A model generated the notes under the pieces. The model was given only the letters and a program-made list of their open reading frames with translations, searched no databases and was not told the origin of the DNA. A program made the position numbers and the translations under genes. From Atriophallophorus winterbourni (Eukaryota; Platyhelminthes; Trematoda; Plagiorchiida; Microphallidae), in contig JACCGJ010000646.1 of assembly GCA_013407085.1 (NCBI GenBank), forward strand, positions 1-64,000: 64,000 bases of DNA, written 5' to 3'. This document shows, one piece after another, positions 52,101 to 61,361 of the stretch. Position 1 is the first letter of the stretch, and each line of letters starts with the position of its first letter.

Positions 52101-55100
52101 ACCGATGTGTTCAAATACAGCATCAAAATGTGATTCTACGCGTTTTGAGTGCTGGACCAAGAATCATCTTTTTGGCTACTGATTGGTGGTCATACCCACG
52201 ACCTGTAAACATTATTGAGCGTTTGTATGTGTCTCTTTCCAGTGGACCCACGTAAAAATGTAATTAGTATGGTTGGTAAAGCAGAAAACCGTTTGGGTTA
52301 ACTTCCATTGTTGGCTGTGCCAATCCGATTAACAGTGTCATTTAAGTATAATTTTTTTTAAAACTTATCCTCCGTTTCAAGACTCGATGAACCTAATCTA
52401 ACTGTCCCCATCTGATGACTGCAAACAGCCAGGAACCGGTAGTGGAATGTAATTTCGGGGAATGTGAGCTACACATTACTTTGGTCATCCATAAGCGCCT
52501 TGAGTGCTTGACCACGAATCACTATGTGATTCTGTGTTTGAACACTGTGGTTCTATATACGAACCCTATGTAACAGTGTCATTTAAGTATAAATTTGTTT
52601 ACAACTTTTTCTCCGTTTCAAGACTAGATTAACCTAATCTTACTGTCTCCACCTGATGACGGAAAACAGCCAAAAACAGGTAGTTGTGTGTAAGTACAAG
52701 TGATGTAAGCACTCCAAAACTGGTCTTTCAATTGATTTGATTGTTTGACTAAGAGCCACTGTGTTGATCGGCCATCCTGAGCTTTGCATGTCAATCTGAT
52801 TAATAGTAGCCTTCAAGTATAACTTTGTTTTCCTTTGTTATAGCTATGCTAAATAAATTTGGGATATCTATGCCGGTTAGTATAGTACACATTCTGCTTA
52901 TAATCCAACGCTAATACTCAAACTTTGAATTTTGCTATGTGCACGTTTTGTCTATATAAGGCACAAGACATCCTGGAAATGTTGAATAAGAAGATGATTT
53001 TTTAGATTGTGTGCGTACGTCCGTTTACAGATCTACGTAACAATGCCCACCTACTTCACCCTTGAAAAGAATTAAATTTGCAAACAATAAGCAGCACAAA
53101 CTTTTTTCGCTCTTGTCAATGTTTGCACTAGTAGCATACAAGTGGATGAATCGTTGCGGTTCTCAGCCAAAAGGTACGCTGCAATACCGTGTCTGATGTA
53201 GCGCTAAATAACGCCTGTTATGTTTTCCTCGATTTCAGCTGCTCGCCAGCCGCATTGGCAACGATCGATACACCGAGAGAGGAATGAACACCTTCAACAA
53301 TCCGGTAATCAGCAAATACATCCAAACGGAACGTATCTGCACCACGGAAAAATCTGCCGAGGCCACCATCTGGGACATGGCGGACACGTTCCAGGAATTG
53401 CAGAAACGTCAAAGTAATTACAGTCAGCACGGTTAATTTGTACATCTTTCTACGTAGTCTGGTAACTAAAAAAATCTTGTCTTAACGACGTTTAAAACAG
53501 TCTACCACTCTTGACTGAGAAATCACTCATTTAAACTCTGATAAATTACCAATGTATCGCAAGCGTATTCAAAGTTTTGTGGAATTATAAAGAATAAAGA
53601 AACGGTGAGAAATTTGCGCGCACACAAACACTGATGATTATCGTGAACGGCTCATAAAAAATAATCGAGAAACTGAAGGGAATTTACACAAATCAAGTTG
53701 TGCAAATGTTGCGCAGACGTGCAATGAGGCATAACATTTCTCTTGCCGCTTGTATCCAGATCACACATCAAACCAAATCTCTTAGCTTTGTTTATATGCC
53801 AGGGAACACTGAATGTGTAGCCCGCCCACGTACGTTTTTATCAAATTACAAAGCAAGGAGATTTACCCTGTGCGTTTAAATTCCTGCGTACATAGCATAA
53901 TCATGTTATCGATACTATTTCAGCAATTTATTTTATAGCCATCACAATAATGTAGCATAAATGAGAATACTTCCGGCGATTCTGTTCCAGTTATATAACG
54001 TGCAAAATATCAACAACTTTCGAATAAACGCACTCAGCATAATCTTCTTATTTTTGGACGGACTCAATCAAATTATTCTTGTTAACGTAGAGTTATTAGG
54101 ATAGATACAGTTGGAATCTAAACATTGAATCTTTTTTTCTATTTTAAGACTGAATGTTGTATGATTTTAATAATATTTACAAACTTTTAGTCGCTTATGA
54201 TTTTACTGGTTTTAATAAACTGAAATGCTACCGAAAAACAAGCTGCATATGTCAAACCTCATCAACTGTGATCTTGTATTTATTTATTTATTTGCCATCC
54301 AACGAAATTTTCAATGCTTCTCATACATAAACTGGTTGTCACCACCTGCTGAAACGAAGCAGTTTGAAACGGCATTGTAATGTGAGCAACATTTAAACCT
54401 AATTCTGACCAAAATATTTAGAGCGATTTGCCATGTTCCAAAATTTTCACCTTTGAATCAAAAACATTCATGTCGCCTCCCTTCTCTGTCTCTTAGCTCA
54501 ACCAGCGAACGAAGCCGCTTCACCGCACGAAGTTCATGCATTCGACAAGGGACGAGTAGCCTCTGCCGATACCGAACAACAACAGCCACAGCAAGATGAG
54601 GGCGAGAAGCGCAGTGTGTTGCTTCTGCAGGATTATACCGTAGCACCCCAGTATACACGAGAATCGGTAACCGGCGTTTCGGACGGTGAAATGGCTACTA
54701 ATTCAACGACACCAAGTGAGTAGTGCTCTACACACCCGGGAACATCAAGAGCACATTCTACTTAAATTTCATGTGTCAAGCATTTATCTGTTTTCTTCGT
54801 CATTATTGATCAAAATCTTTATTCATGCAGGAGGATCGACAATATGGCCGACTTTTGAATGCAAATTAAATCGGAGCATTGATGCGTACACTTAGCACAT
54901 CATCTCCGTTCACGATCGTTCGTTACGTAACCGATTCACAACTTGATGACAGTTGTTCACCGAGTGCATTACCGAATTCTACAACACAATAGAACGCCCA
55001 TTCATTAGGCTTCTGTTAGGCCAATGACAAAGAATACAACACAAGTTTATCTTGTATAAGCTAATCATGTGATTACAGAGGAAGTCCCAAGTGTGTCTGC

Positions 55101-58100
55101 TGTATTTTAAGCGATTCGTCGCTAACCGGTTCTCTCAGAGCCATCGTTTGAGCGACCTTGACCTATTGCGTTGTTTAATAGCAGATAATGCTTGTCAGCT
55201 GTTCCTATTGCCCGGCAGTTTATTTTTTTCAAACCATTCTGGTACAATTCTCCCCTAGCCTGATTACTTTTGGTTTTGTGTTTTCTGTCGCCGGACATGT
55301 TGACTATTCAGTTTATTGCGTCTGTTTAAGGCCAGTGTTTCGTCGTTCTTGATTGGCATTATTCACTAGTACACTTTATGTCTGGTACACTATCAGTCAT
55401 TATGATGAGTATCATTTTCAGAGAATTGTTTATTATTTGTATACGCTTTCATCTTTCGGGCAAATGCGAGATGTATATACCGGAGAAAGCTTGATTATTT
55501 TGACCAATAAAATCAGGCGGCATTATTGTGAACCAGGATATTCTAGTGAAGATCGTTGGCCAACCATAGAATCTCAGTGCTTTTTCTGATCGAAACATCA
55601 TCAATAGCTCTGATCCACGATCAAGGCTGAAACGATCCTACACTTTCTGGCGTGGCATGACCGATGGTACGTGTGTTTGTGTCTGGCTCGCAAATATCAC
55701 TACGTCACGGTTGCAATTGGACCGAGTGCCGTTTTCCTATTATTGGGAGACTTCTCAATATTGTGTGTATTGTTATTGTGGTGGTAGAAAAAGGTTGAAT
55801 GTCTTGCAGAGTAGTTTGATCATTTTACTTTTGGTCAGACACGAGTGTGCAGGCTAAGGAGTGACCTTAGATTGTGATTGGTCAAACTGACAAAATATTC
55901 GCGATCGAACAGCTGGGCATCTATCTCGAGTACACAATGCATACAGATTGTGAAATTCCATTGAATTAGAGATTCTCCAATGGTATTTGTTTCTTGCAGT
56001 GTATCCAACGAATCGATGTAACAACAAGACTGAAAATCAATGCTAATAACGATTGTATGAAAACAATTTATAAGACTGTTCGCGATAAAACAAACAAAAG
56101 GTGGCGGTATTCCTGTTTAAAACCAACTCAAGATTAAGTGCGTGACCAATTTTACTTGAACTCAACCAGATATCATGCGTTTGATTTGAAAATTAACAGC
56201 CGAAATTGGTCAACGCCAATAGGTTTCAAGAAGACTACTACCAACATTTTTCATTGCTTCTTCAGCAAGACAATCAGGATCAGATACACCATCTTGCATA
56301 TCAGCATTTGCACATAACTACTGAAGGTTGTTTGAGATGCGCCTCAAATGGATAAATGTTATTGATAAATGTCGCTATGATTATGTACTTAGAACTTGAG
56401 CGTCAGCCGAAACCAACGAAGCTTATTTAATCTAATTTCCAAATTGCTACACTGTATAATCTCGTACATTTTTCAGAGGACACTATGGTCTCCAACTCAG
56501 AATCGGATCTTTTCGAATTCCGCTACAGTGTTAGTACGCAACTAAACGCCGTACCCACAAACTTGGACATAATGGCAGTAAGTGTGTTAGCGAGATATTG
56601 CGATATATATTTACAGGCGTCAATTCACGATAAAATGAGCTTCATGTCAAAATGTTTGTCAGTTATTAAAACACAGAATGATTGAGTAAATTTTAGCTGG
56701 AAAAGAGAATTTAGACAGTTGGTGTTATTGTTCTATCTAGAATTCCTTTGATATTTTTCAATCAAATGCCCAAGCAAGGTCCAATATTCAGCAAGAATTT
56801 GGAAGATATCTCGGCGCGAAGAGCATCAAGGATTCCAGTCTATATTTTAACCACTAAATGAAATTCATATACCTTAATATAATCATAACTTTGGTCGCAT
56901 ACTCAGCATGTTCATTGAGAATACAAAGATGTCACCGTAGTAAAATGTGAAACAAGCCAACATATATTTCCTTCTTCAGCCTACTCACGAGTAACAAATG
57001 TCCATAAAGATGATATTCCATTCAATGGTGAACTGTGGATTAGGCAGCAACCAATGGGCAGAATGTATTTCTTCGCACAAGCTAAACCTATTGTTTAAAG
57101 AAATAGACTAACTTTGAAGTTGAAGTCACTTCTGTCCTCAATTGAATCCCACAGAAATTTTGTACAATGTCTCGACTGATTTTAACGCCTCTCTTCTGTA
57201 TGTTAGCGGTAAATTATGTGCCAAAATGTTTGACGTGACTGCATGAACCAGCTAAGAACATTTTTCTCGTCATATCGGCGTGGCTGGAGAAACAAATGAT
57301 CAATAATGCACACATCTATTCCTGGTCAGCTTCGGATTTTATCGAGAATGGTGTTTGCCATTATATGTGGCGGTTGTTGATTCGACTATAAGTGCGAGTA
57401 GGTGTCAACCAAAGGTTGAAAATTTTACAATTCCCTACGCGCTTGTTGCTTTAGGGATGTAGTTTCACAGCAGCGCGAAGAGCTTTGTCCATCCTAACGG
57501 TTTCGCTTAAAAATTTATAAAAATTTCCTGTAAAGCTTACGAAACGATATGTCTTCAAAGCGTGATGTTCAGTATTTTTTATCTATTGTTAAACAATACC
57601 ATTGTAAAGACTGCATGAGTCATATACCCACACAAGTGGGCAAAGCAATGAATGCTTTATGAAGATGGTCATACATTTATGTTCTCTATGTTCTCACAGC
57701 ACCACTTTCACTGACTTGGTTATGTTTATAGAATGGCAACGTTCGCATTCGAGAAATTCACACATAATGCAAGAAAGTCGAGGAAGGATTATGCGAGGTG
57801 GATCAATGCTAATTTCCTATCCTAGGGTTCATGAAGTTGTTCACACATGCATCGAGGACACCCTATTCAAACTTAATCATGTCACCACCGCTTTTCACTC
57901 TCTGAGATTGCGTTCGGATTCATCCTTGATGTTAACCTTTCCAACGCTAATTAGATTCACCCACAAATAACAGAACACACAAAACTCTAATTGGAAAAAC
58001 GCGTTTATTATGCACAGGACAATGAACAAATATCACGCATCCATCTTATGTAGGAAAATCCTGCTATCAAAACTCTTTCATCAACATGTCTGTAACGGTT

Positions 58101-60949
58101 GTTACTCTGACCCGAATGGCCAATCGAACACTCAACATGTTGGGCTTCTTTGACCTACCGTTTCGGTGCTTCCTGTTTATGTGTTGTGGATAATATGCAT
58201 ATCAACCGAAAGTACCAATTAGTACTTGTCGCTAGTGCCAATCGCTTTGGCGGCATATCTTGAGGTCGCAGATTCCAACCGGTGAATATGAGGGTGCTAG
58301 ACGGATATCCTGCGGGCAATGTACAAACGGCGTACATCCGCCGGCAGGTGCTGTAGAAGTTGCTGAAGTTATTGCCTCTTCCACAATCCAATTAACGAGT
58401 AGCTGTCATCATTCATTCACATTAAATGACCGAACCAGCTTCACTGTAGGTTCTACATTTTACGATTGGCCGAGACGTTTGTTCTAATACCTGTTTTCGT
58501 GGAACTCAAATCGGACCTCATGAGGATAGAAAAAAACAATTTTTACCGTGAAACTTTAAATTGAATGACTTGCGCGATTACAATTGATTTTGTGTGTGAA
58601 TTATGTGGGTGATTTCCAATAAGGCTTTACAAAATAGCAACCAGATGCATGGATAATTATGCACACATAACCGCCCTCGCAGTACGAAACCGGCCGTCAT
58701 CAGGTGGACACAGTTAAAAAGCTAGACTTTGAGACTGCTGTTCAATAGGGATCGTTTAACGAACCACCGCTTAAGTGTAAAGAATGCAACTGTATAATAT
58801 ATTGGTATTGAGTAGTTAATCATTTTGTTTCTGAATTTGATCTTCTTGATTCGTTTGAGAGCAATTTTTAACAGATCAATCGAATTAATCAGTATATGCT
58901 ACCAATTCGAAAATCAGCTAACCAGTGATTTTTATGTTACATTATCTGCGGGACATTGCTAGCATTCCAATTAACAATGATTATGGGAAGAATTGACATT
59001 TATACACTTTATAAATCCTGTAAAGTTTTGACGAATAAATTGAACATGATCAAGATATGGAACACAGACATTTCATTGAAGAATATGAGAAAGGTTTTGT
59101 GCAATATCGTCTGGTTCTCGGCTTTTGGTTAATATTCAATAAACAGGCATTAAAATGTAACCATTATTGTCAAACAGCTAGATAATCAGCAAAATTAACT
59201 GATGTTTTTCCGACCATTCGCTTGTCATTCACTTGCTTTTACAGCTTCCACGACTGCAAGCCGATATGGATCGCATGGAACGCGCTCTGAATACGAGCAC
59301 ATACTATGAAAAGCTTTTAGAATACGAAGCCCTGCATCTTCGGCAACGTAAGTACATACATTTTCAAAACACTAGAATGATAAACCCTTGTATTTGCGCT
59401 TCTATCTAAAACAAACCTCCATAAAAGTTTTGTCCTCGTTGCATTGATCGGGAATGGACCGCACGATAAGGATTGACTGGAAATTTGGATGATACTTTCA
59501 CCAAAAATTACCTAATGATCAAAGCGATTATGATATTGAATGAAATTTTGTTATTTAGTCGAGAGCAATCTAGTGCAAAGAAACCAGGTAATGAGTTATA
59601 ATTGCGCATGCGATGTAGAAGCTATCAACGTTAATTTTAACTTAACCTTAACTTACGTAAAAAGTTTGAAGCAAGCTGGATAAACAGATTCAGCAGTCAG
59701 CAACAGAACCGAGCTAGCCCTACAAAAGGTACTAATTATCAAGGTACTGTATATCGCAATGAACGAGTTAAATGTAATTTATACTGTCCCTTCAACCTTT
59801 ATGGTTATGCGAAAAGGGTGATAATTGATAGGGTCAATGCCAGACATTTTCTGGTTGTTCCCAAAAATGATGGGATCCAGTTTTCGTTCGAAGTGTAGTC
59901 ATCTTATCAAAGCGTGTCTCAGCTTGTTCTTCTACGGATGTCGTAGCTCATTAAGCCTCACCATGCCCCATCTATTTAGTATTTTATTGTCATGGTTGTA
60001 CGACAGTTAGACATTCTGTACTTGTTACCATAGTAATGCTGCCATAATGGCGATGATATTCGATGTTCCATGTGTATTTGACTGGTTGACCTCGGCATAA
60101 GGAATCCAACCGTTGTCGAAATTAAGAATTATAAGGGAGGCATACAACCGGGCACATTTCTCTGTATGTTCTATCCGCGTTAAATAATCACTTATCCTTT
60201 TGTACACACATTTAATATCGCGATTACATAAAACGCGAAGTCAGTAGTTGCTCCTTGAAAAAATGGTATGAATGGAGAGATATCCTTGAAAAATATTGAA
60301 CTATTGAATTATGTGTATTGTTTGATTTATCTGCATGATATATGAGAAATGATCAAGATTATTTTCCAAAACATTACCGAAGGAGTTCATAAGGTAATGA
60401 ATTTCGCAAACAAACAGCTTTATTGGATAACCGTGTTCAAACATATCTGTCAGGTGAATGTTAAACCGAATGCAAATTGAGTCAACCTAATTACTCAGAG
60501 TGTTAAACGTGAGTAAACCTAAGTCCTGCTTTTTAGTATAGACCGAATGCTTCATAATCACCATTTCAATCACTGCATCCAAAATTTTATACGCCCAAAA
60601 CTAATTATATCGTCTTGCATTCATCTATCCGGAAGAAATGAACGCCGTACCGCTAGAACGTTCCGACACGGATCCTTCGAGTACCGGCGGCATACGTGGA
60701 ACCAACCCGACCGCACCGTCTCCCGTTCTCACGGGGGAAGATCATTCCGCTGGGCAATTAACCACTGGCAAGCATTCGACCACGGCAGGCCACACGGCCA
60801 ACAGTCAAAGCTTGGCTAGTCAGTCGCAAACGGTCGGACCCACACACTCAATTCAAGGGAAACTGGTTGAACAAAAACCCGTGGATGACCACAACCTGTT
60901 GAATCCTGACGTTGCGCTGCTTTGGCGTTACCATTGTCCGATGACGAAG
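42952..60949 (+). CDS. DNAI4: Axonemal dynein intermediate chain DNAI4 (WDR78-like), 5' nine exons
   Basis: DNAI4 is an intermediate chain of ciliary/flagellar inner-arm dynein f (I1) that helps assemble and anchor the motor. Exons: 42952-43170, 43198-43357, 46719-46895, 48860-49041, 53239-53413, 54497-54715, 56477-56577, 59245-59347, 60636-60949. All junctions are GT-AG and phases match throughout, giving 550 codons. Family landmarks are I-D-A-N-G-I-D-V-T-P-L-P-L (about 48-60), E-T-D-T-F-W-I-F-D (about 217), R-I-G-N-D-R-Y-T-E-R-G-M-N-T-F-N (about 251) and L-L-W-R-Y-H-C-P-M-T-K (540-550), which precedes the WD40 repeats. Those lie beyond the window. An in-frame TAA directly before ATG 42952 fixes the start. 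The family assignment is from memory of vertebrate DNAI4; DNAI3 is less likely. Confidence 0.85.
43171..43197 (+). other. 27-nt micro-intron of DNAI4
   Basis: Begins GTGAGT, ends TTGTTTAG, phase 0. Reading through it adds nine codons and hits TAG, so removal is needed. Very short 5'-end introns are known in flatworm genes. Confidence 0.75.
43198..43357 (+). CDS. DNAI4: DNAI4 exon 2
   Basis: Follows a 27-nt intron (acceptor TTGTTTAG), starts in phase 0 and ends in phase 1 at GTGAGT. Contains N-P-F-A-F-T-R-S-L, matching the F-T-R-S motif of the family, then a serine/acid-rich run. Confidence 0.8.
43740..44345 (-). pseudogene. RTE-like LINE relic in DNAI4 intron 2
   Basis: Minus-strand traces read C-D-L-L-F-V-D-D-A-A (about 44325-44290), the Y-A-D-D box with Y changed to V. 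Further on come V-K-T-K-M-x-V-Y and L-Q-Y-D-S-E-T-W-T-I (about 43950-43900), the L-L-Y-G-S-E-T-W block. Broken by many stops. It differs from the two RTE copies further right and is older. Confidence 0.55.
44346..46718. other. Rest of DNAI4 intron 2, nothing recognised
   Basis: AT-rich intron sequence with no coding motif or clear repeat. Confidence 0.45.
46719..46895 (+). CDS. DNAI4: DNAI4 exon 3
   Basis: Acceptor GGATCAG after a pyrimidine-rich stretch, donor GTGAGC. Phase 1 at both ends. Ser/Thr-rich, ending S-M-I-T-D-L-F-R-V-L-N-E-F. The exon is supported by phase and position rather than by strong conservation. Confidence 0.65.
46896..48299. other. DNAI4 intron 3, nothing recognised
   Basis: AT-rich intron sequence. 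Short open frames have no motif. Confidence 0.45.
48300..48425 (-). repeat. LINE 3' tail fragment
   Basis: On the minus strand it matches the plus-strand LINE tail at 1385-1490. The shared block includes CCGAAAGAAATTCTAGACGC and GATTGGCTCG. It also ends in the GAACTGAA-like run. Confidence 0.65.
48725..48790 (-). ncRNA. Hammerhead relic, subfamily A, in DNAI4 intron 3
   Basis: The minus strand has GTGC, AAACA, then CATGAAACCGGCC, the stem II, GAAAC and stem III order of subfamily A. The CTGATGA part is changed (TTAATGA). It lies 70 bp before exon 4. Inactive by sequence. Confidence 0.45.
48860..49041 (+). CDS. DNAI4: DNAI4 exon 4
   Basis: Acceptor CTACAACAG, donor GTGAGC. Encodes I-L-T-E-A-E-L-D-K-P and E-T-D-T-F-W-I-F-D-Q-P-P, the strongest family signature, then R-N-A-I-Y-K-S. 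Confidence 0.88.
49484..51421 (+). pseudogene. RTE reverse transcriptase, nearly intact
   Basis: A frame of 645 codons without stops encodes the linker (R-W-A-E-H-F about residue 143) and all RT blocks: K-A-A-G-P-D-D-I-P-P, V-I-I-P-I-F-K-K-G, N-H-R-G-I-S-L, Q-A-G-F-R-P-G-R-G-C, F-L-D-F-K-G-A-F-D-S (about 319), S-G-V-R-Q-G-C-P-I-S-P and Y-A-D-D (about 420). The thumb follows with Y-L-G-S, then L-L-Y-G-C-E-T-W-T and R-L-R-W-L-G-H-V-L-R-M-P. The C-terminus breaks near 51405, where T-V-T-C-I-G-S-stop replaces the W-H-R-Q-L-K-I-L continuation found one frame over. The N-terminal APE endonuclease is missing, so it could not move on its own. Confidence 0.85.
51865..51895. repeat. (GAT)n tail of RTE-1
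   Basis: Perfect GAT/ATG triplet run ending the RTE copy. Confidence 0.9.
51945..52030 (-). ncRNA. Hammerhead relic, subfamily B, minus strand
   Basis: The minus strand has TTCAC, GTGATGA, stem II GGT with AAAC and TGCC, then GAAAA. Several core changes (CTGATGA to GTGATGA, loss of the cleavage site) make it inactive. The flanks CTTACTGTC and GTGAGCAACACC are shared with the other B copies. Confidence 0.5.
52402..52455 (+). ncRNA. Type I hammerhead, subfamily B, unit 1
   Basis: CTGATGA, stem II TGC with AAACA and GCC (one mismatch), GGAAC (one change in GAAAC), stem III ACC/GGT, cleavage triplet GTA. Stem I is CCCCAT with GTGGAA, partly paired. One core substitution suggests weak or no activity. 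Confidence 0.55.
52643..52695 (+). ncRNA. Type I hammerhead, subfamily B, unit 2
   Basis: CTCCAC and CTGATGA are intact. Stem II is GG-AAAACA-GCC with one loss, followed by AAAAC for GAAAC and AGGTA. The GAAA change should abolish cleavage. Confidence 0.5.
52811..53238. other. DNAI4 intron 4, right end
   Basis: Nothing recognised apart from the polypyrimidine/acceptor TGTTTTCCTCGATTTCAG at its end. Confidence 0.5.
53239..53413 (+). CDS. DNAI4: DNAI4 exon 5
   Basis: Acceptor GATTTCAG, donor GTAATT, phase 0 to 1. Encodes G-N-D-R-Y-T-E-R-G-M-N-T-F-N and K-Y-I-Q-T-E, the conserved motif before the linker. Confidence 0.9.
53414..54496. other. DNAI4 intron 5
   Basis: AT-rich; no repeat or RNA gene recognised. 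Confidence 0.45.
54497..54715 (+). CDS. DNAI4: DNAI4 exon 6
   Basis: Acceptor CTCTTAG, donor GTGAGT, phase 1 to 1. A Glu/Gln/Ala-rich linker with Q-Q-Q-P-Q-Q-D-E-G-E-K-R, poorly conserved as expected. Confidence 0.75.
54716..56476. other. DNAI4 intron 6
   Basis: AT-rich; open frames such as 55353-55589 lack motifs and splice support. Confidence 0.45.
56477..56577 (+). CDS. DNAI4: DNAI4 exon 7
   Basis: Acceptor TTTTTCAG, donor GTAAGT, phase 1 to 0. Encodes S-D-L-F-E-F-R-Y-S-V-S-T-Q-L-N. Confidence 0.8.
56578..58149. other. DNAI4 intron 7, left part
   Basis: AT-rich; the 103-codon frame at 57659 has no recognisable domain. Confidence 0.4.
58150..58400. repeat. GC-richer island, possible unknown SINE-like repeat
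   Basis: About 250 bp stands out from the AT-rich intron. It has GGTCGCAGATTCCAACC, faintly like a tRNA B box, and several short palindromes such as GCCGGC and TTGGCGGCAT. No A box at the right distance is clear. No second copy is in the window. Confidence 0.25.
58665..58725 (-). ncRNA. Rearranged hammerhead relic
   Basis: The minus strand has GTCCACCTGATGACGGCCGG, the stem I and core of subfamily B, but the sequence then runs into CGGTTTCG, so the stem II loop and 3' half are lost or inverted. Inactive. Confidence 0.4.
59245..59347 (+). CDS. DNAI4: DNAI4 exon 8
   Basis: Acceptor TTTTACAG, donor GTAAGT, phase 0 to 1. Encodes L-Q-A-D-M-D-R-M-E-R-A-L and Y-Y-E-K-L-L-E-Y-E-A, the helix with M-E-R seen before the WD domain in this family. 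Confidence 0.82.
59830..60055 (+). pseudogene. 3' UTR fragment of RTE-1 type
   Basis: Matches the RTE-1 UTR at 51690-51870. Shared blocks are TGCCCCATCT, TTTTATTGTCATGGTTGT (51810: TTTACTTTTTCATGGTTGT) and GTAATGCTG before GATGAT. Severe 5' truncation is usual for RTE. Confidence 0.6.
60636..60949 (+). CDS. DNAI4: DNAI4 exon 9
   Basis: Acceptor CCGGAAG, donor GTAAGT, phase 1 to 0. A Ser/Thr/Gly-rich insert of about 80 residues (longer than I recall in vertebrates) ends in D-V-A-L-L-W-R-Y-H-C-P-M-T-K, the entry to the first WD repeat. Confidence 0.85.
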
Positions 60950-61222
60950 GTAAGTAGGCTATTTTGGGTGATTATGGTCGTCAAGATGAACTTCATGCAC
61001 GAATGAATTAATTGCTACTTTTGATTCAACCTATTTTATTTACTTTAGAAAACCGCCCGAACTATGTGTGTTACTAATAGTCTTTGCTGGGAATTGTGAT
61101 TTGACACTCGAAAAAGTTGGATGAATATCAAACGTGTGATAAATAGAAAATTAGATACTTGAAATTCGAAACATTTACTGAGAAGTTATTGATAAACCAG
61201 TGCATCGTTGCATTTGTGTTTG

Positions 61223-61330
61223 TAATAGCTAATTCTTAGAATGTTGCGGAGACATCGTTTTTTTTCCAAATATTTGGAGACGCTGAATGTGCTCTTTACA
61301 GGTCCACTCTTTTAGGTCCAAGTTTCGCAC
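61223..61330 (-). pseudogene. RTE-1-type RT fragment
   Basis: On the minus strand it encodes Y-G-C-E-T-W(L)-D-L-K, K-E-H-I-Q-R-L-Q-I-F, equal to residues 545-565 of the RTE at 49484. It abuts the tail of RTE-2, which may have inserted here. Confidence 0.65.
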
Positions 61331-61361
61331 CCATACTTTACTTTTACTTACTTTTGTGCGA

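Larger units (their letters stand above)
52310..52810 (+). repeat. Tandem hammerhead repeats, subfamily B (retrozyme-like), about 241-bp unit
   Basis: Two units lie head to tail. Shared landmarks are GTGTCATTTAAGTATAA (52337 and 52577), CCGTTTCAAGACT (52371 and 52612), the ribozyme core (CTGATGA at 52412 and 52653), and a start of a third unit near 52800 (CAAGTATAACTTTG). Spacing is 241 bp. Subfamily A has 233-bp units with a different body but the same ribozyme architecture. It sits in DNAI4 intron 4. Confidence 0.65.

Noticed and set aside
57659..57970. 103-codon plus-strand frame in DNAI4 intron 7
   Set aside because: No domain, no supporting splice sites in phase with exons 7 and 8, which already join correctly.
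58262..58300. Possible tRNA gene or tRNA-derived SINE head
   Set aside because: Only a loose B-box-like motif; no A box, acceptor stem or cloverleaf could be paired.
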